Below, piece by piece: positions 62,901 to 64,000 of a stretch of DNA of 64,000 nucleotides (position 1 is its first letter; each line of letters begins with the position of its first letter). A program made the translations under genes and the position numbers. Below the pieces are notes generated by a model that had not been told where the DNA came from, made no database searches, and was given only the letters and a program-made list of their open reading frames with translations. Source of the stretch: Cardinalis cardinalis (Eukaryota; Chordata; Aves; Passeriformes; Cardinalidae); NCBI GenBank assembly GCA_014549065.1, contig JACDOX010000001.1, positions 4,455,481 through 4,519,480 on the forward strand. Direction: 5' to 3'.

Positions 62901-64000
62901 GTCCTGTTGTGCTGCTTGTGAGGTTTATAATGCCATGGTTTGATCCTTTACCTCGAAGGTAACCAGAAAAAAGTCTGTCCTTGTAGATTTTCTCCAAGAC
63001 TTAAAGAATCATTTCATTTAGTAAGTCCTTCTGCTAGGAAGCTGATGGAAGGGTTTGTGCAATAAAGTGTCAATAGCCCAAACTGAAACATTTGCCATAT
63101 GAAGCTGCTTGAAAGATTTCACTATACTTTTTTTTCCCTCACGCTACTGAGGGAGGAATTTCTTTTGGAGTTTTTTCAGCACTTATTGAATACTTGGCTT
63201 CAAAGGGACACCAAATGCTACTAGATGAGTAAATTAAATTCTCCTGGTAGCTATAAGCTCTCAGCCCTTTAACAAATTTTTAAAATAAGGCATTTTTTAG
63301 TCCAAATAATTTGTAGTTGTCTCACTGCCTGATACTGGAGCTTGGCACATTGTGTTATTAGGACTTACTGTGTTAAACCTTTGCATGACAACTTAGAAGG
63401 ATACCCATTATTTCCCTGTTTCCACTGAAATTGAGTGGTAGGTTTTCTTTTGCCTGCACTTAAACAGTGGTTTGAGGAGCAGTCTGAAGCTTCCTTTGTT
63501 TTCCTTGCAATTTCTCCCTTGTGCTGCCACATCCCTTTGTGCTTTATTTATTGCTGATTTGTTTGATTGGATTAAGGAAGGATTAAGGAATCCAGAACCC
63601 TTGACAAAAGGCAACCCATCATTTATAAATGTGTAAACATAATGTAATTACNTCTTAATTCCTTGTGTTAAACAAAAAAGGGGATTCTCCAGCAGATAAA
63701 CCCTGAGAGACTTTTTGAAAATCAAATGAAGGCAATTTGCTGACTCAAAGATGTGTATGCCAAAGATGAGGAGTTATCACGCACAAAGCTCAGGTTTTAG
63801 TTGATATGAAGAGTTTCAGGTACTTTGATCTCCTTGTGATCCAAATACATCTTGTCAGTCCACACTGATTTCTAACCATTTCTGAATTCCTATAGTGAAT
63901 GGAGGTTTTGTCTCTGCTTGGGCAGTTTTGGATTTNCCATTAATTTGCAGTTTGGTGCTCTTTAGGTTAGCAATGGTAAGGGTTATAGTAAGAAGAGAAT

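Larger units (their letters stand above)
32533..64000 (+). other. SPIDR: SPIDR intron, 5' part (at least 31.5 kb, continues beyond window)
   Basis: This stretch begins at the GTGAGT donor of the third exon. No sequence able to continue the SPIDR frame (split Trp, then Gln-Lys-Leu-Leu) was found on the + strand, so this is taken as one long intron. It contains a CpG island, simple repeats, an assembly gap, a CR1 element and several possible regulatory or fossil coding segments listed separately. A small SPIDR exon missed by eye is possible. Confidence 0.6.

Overview
This window is vertebrate nuclear DNA, almost certainly from a bird. It is AT-rich and intron-dominated, and it carries several fragments of chicken-repeat-1 (CR1) LINEs, the hallmark avian retrotransposon. 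One still has the typical CR1 3' end finishing in ATTCTGTG. There are no bacterial operons, no CRISPR array and no complete compact gene. The species cannot be named from the sequence alone.

The only gene I can identify is SPIDR (scaffold protein involved in DNA repair), on the + strand. Three consecutive internal coding exons are visible: 9764-10020, 19229-19329 and 32313-32532. Each has a proper AG acceptor and GT donor. The codons split at the two junctions (AG+A and G+AT) rejoin into one reading frame, encoding about 192 residues of the N-terminal part of the protein. Earlier and later SPIDR exons lie outside the window or were not found, so the window is mostly SPIDR introns: at least 9.8 kb before the first exon, then 9.2 kb, 13.0 kb and at least 31.5 kb.

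Intronic content by region. 1-9.7 kb: plain AT-rich intron with many single ambiguous bases and one exon-like stretch on the minus strand. 10-19.2 kb: intron with a decayed CR1 reverse-transcriptase fragment (14.5-15.1 kb). 19.3-32.3 kb: intron with an old minus-strand LINE remnant (21.2 kb) and a CR1 3' end (28.9 kb). 32.5-64 kb: the most structured part. It holds a dense CpG island (43.5-44.3 kb), a pyrimidine pentamer repeat interrupted by a 245-base assembly gap (44.5-44.8 kb), a GT microsatellite (45.4 kb), a good CR1 3' end (49.6-50.1 kb), a GC-rich block with a perfect CRE palindrome, a GGA repeat and a G-run (50.4-50.95 kb), exon-like minus-strand relics (55.5 and 58.4-58.75 kb) and a CpG-enriched element with octamer and E-box motifs (59.5-59.9 kb).

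I found no convincing new biological system. The best leads are the intronic CpG island, which may be an unannotated or antisense promoter, and the protein-like minus-strand segment at 58.4-58.75 kb, whose parent gene I do not recognise.
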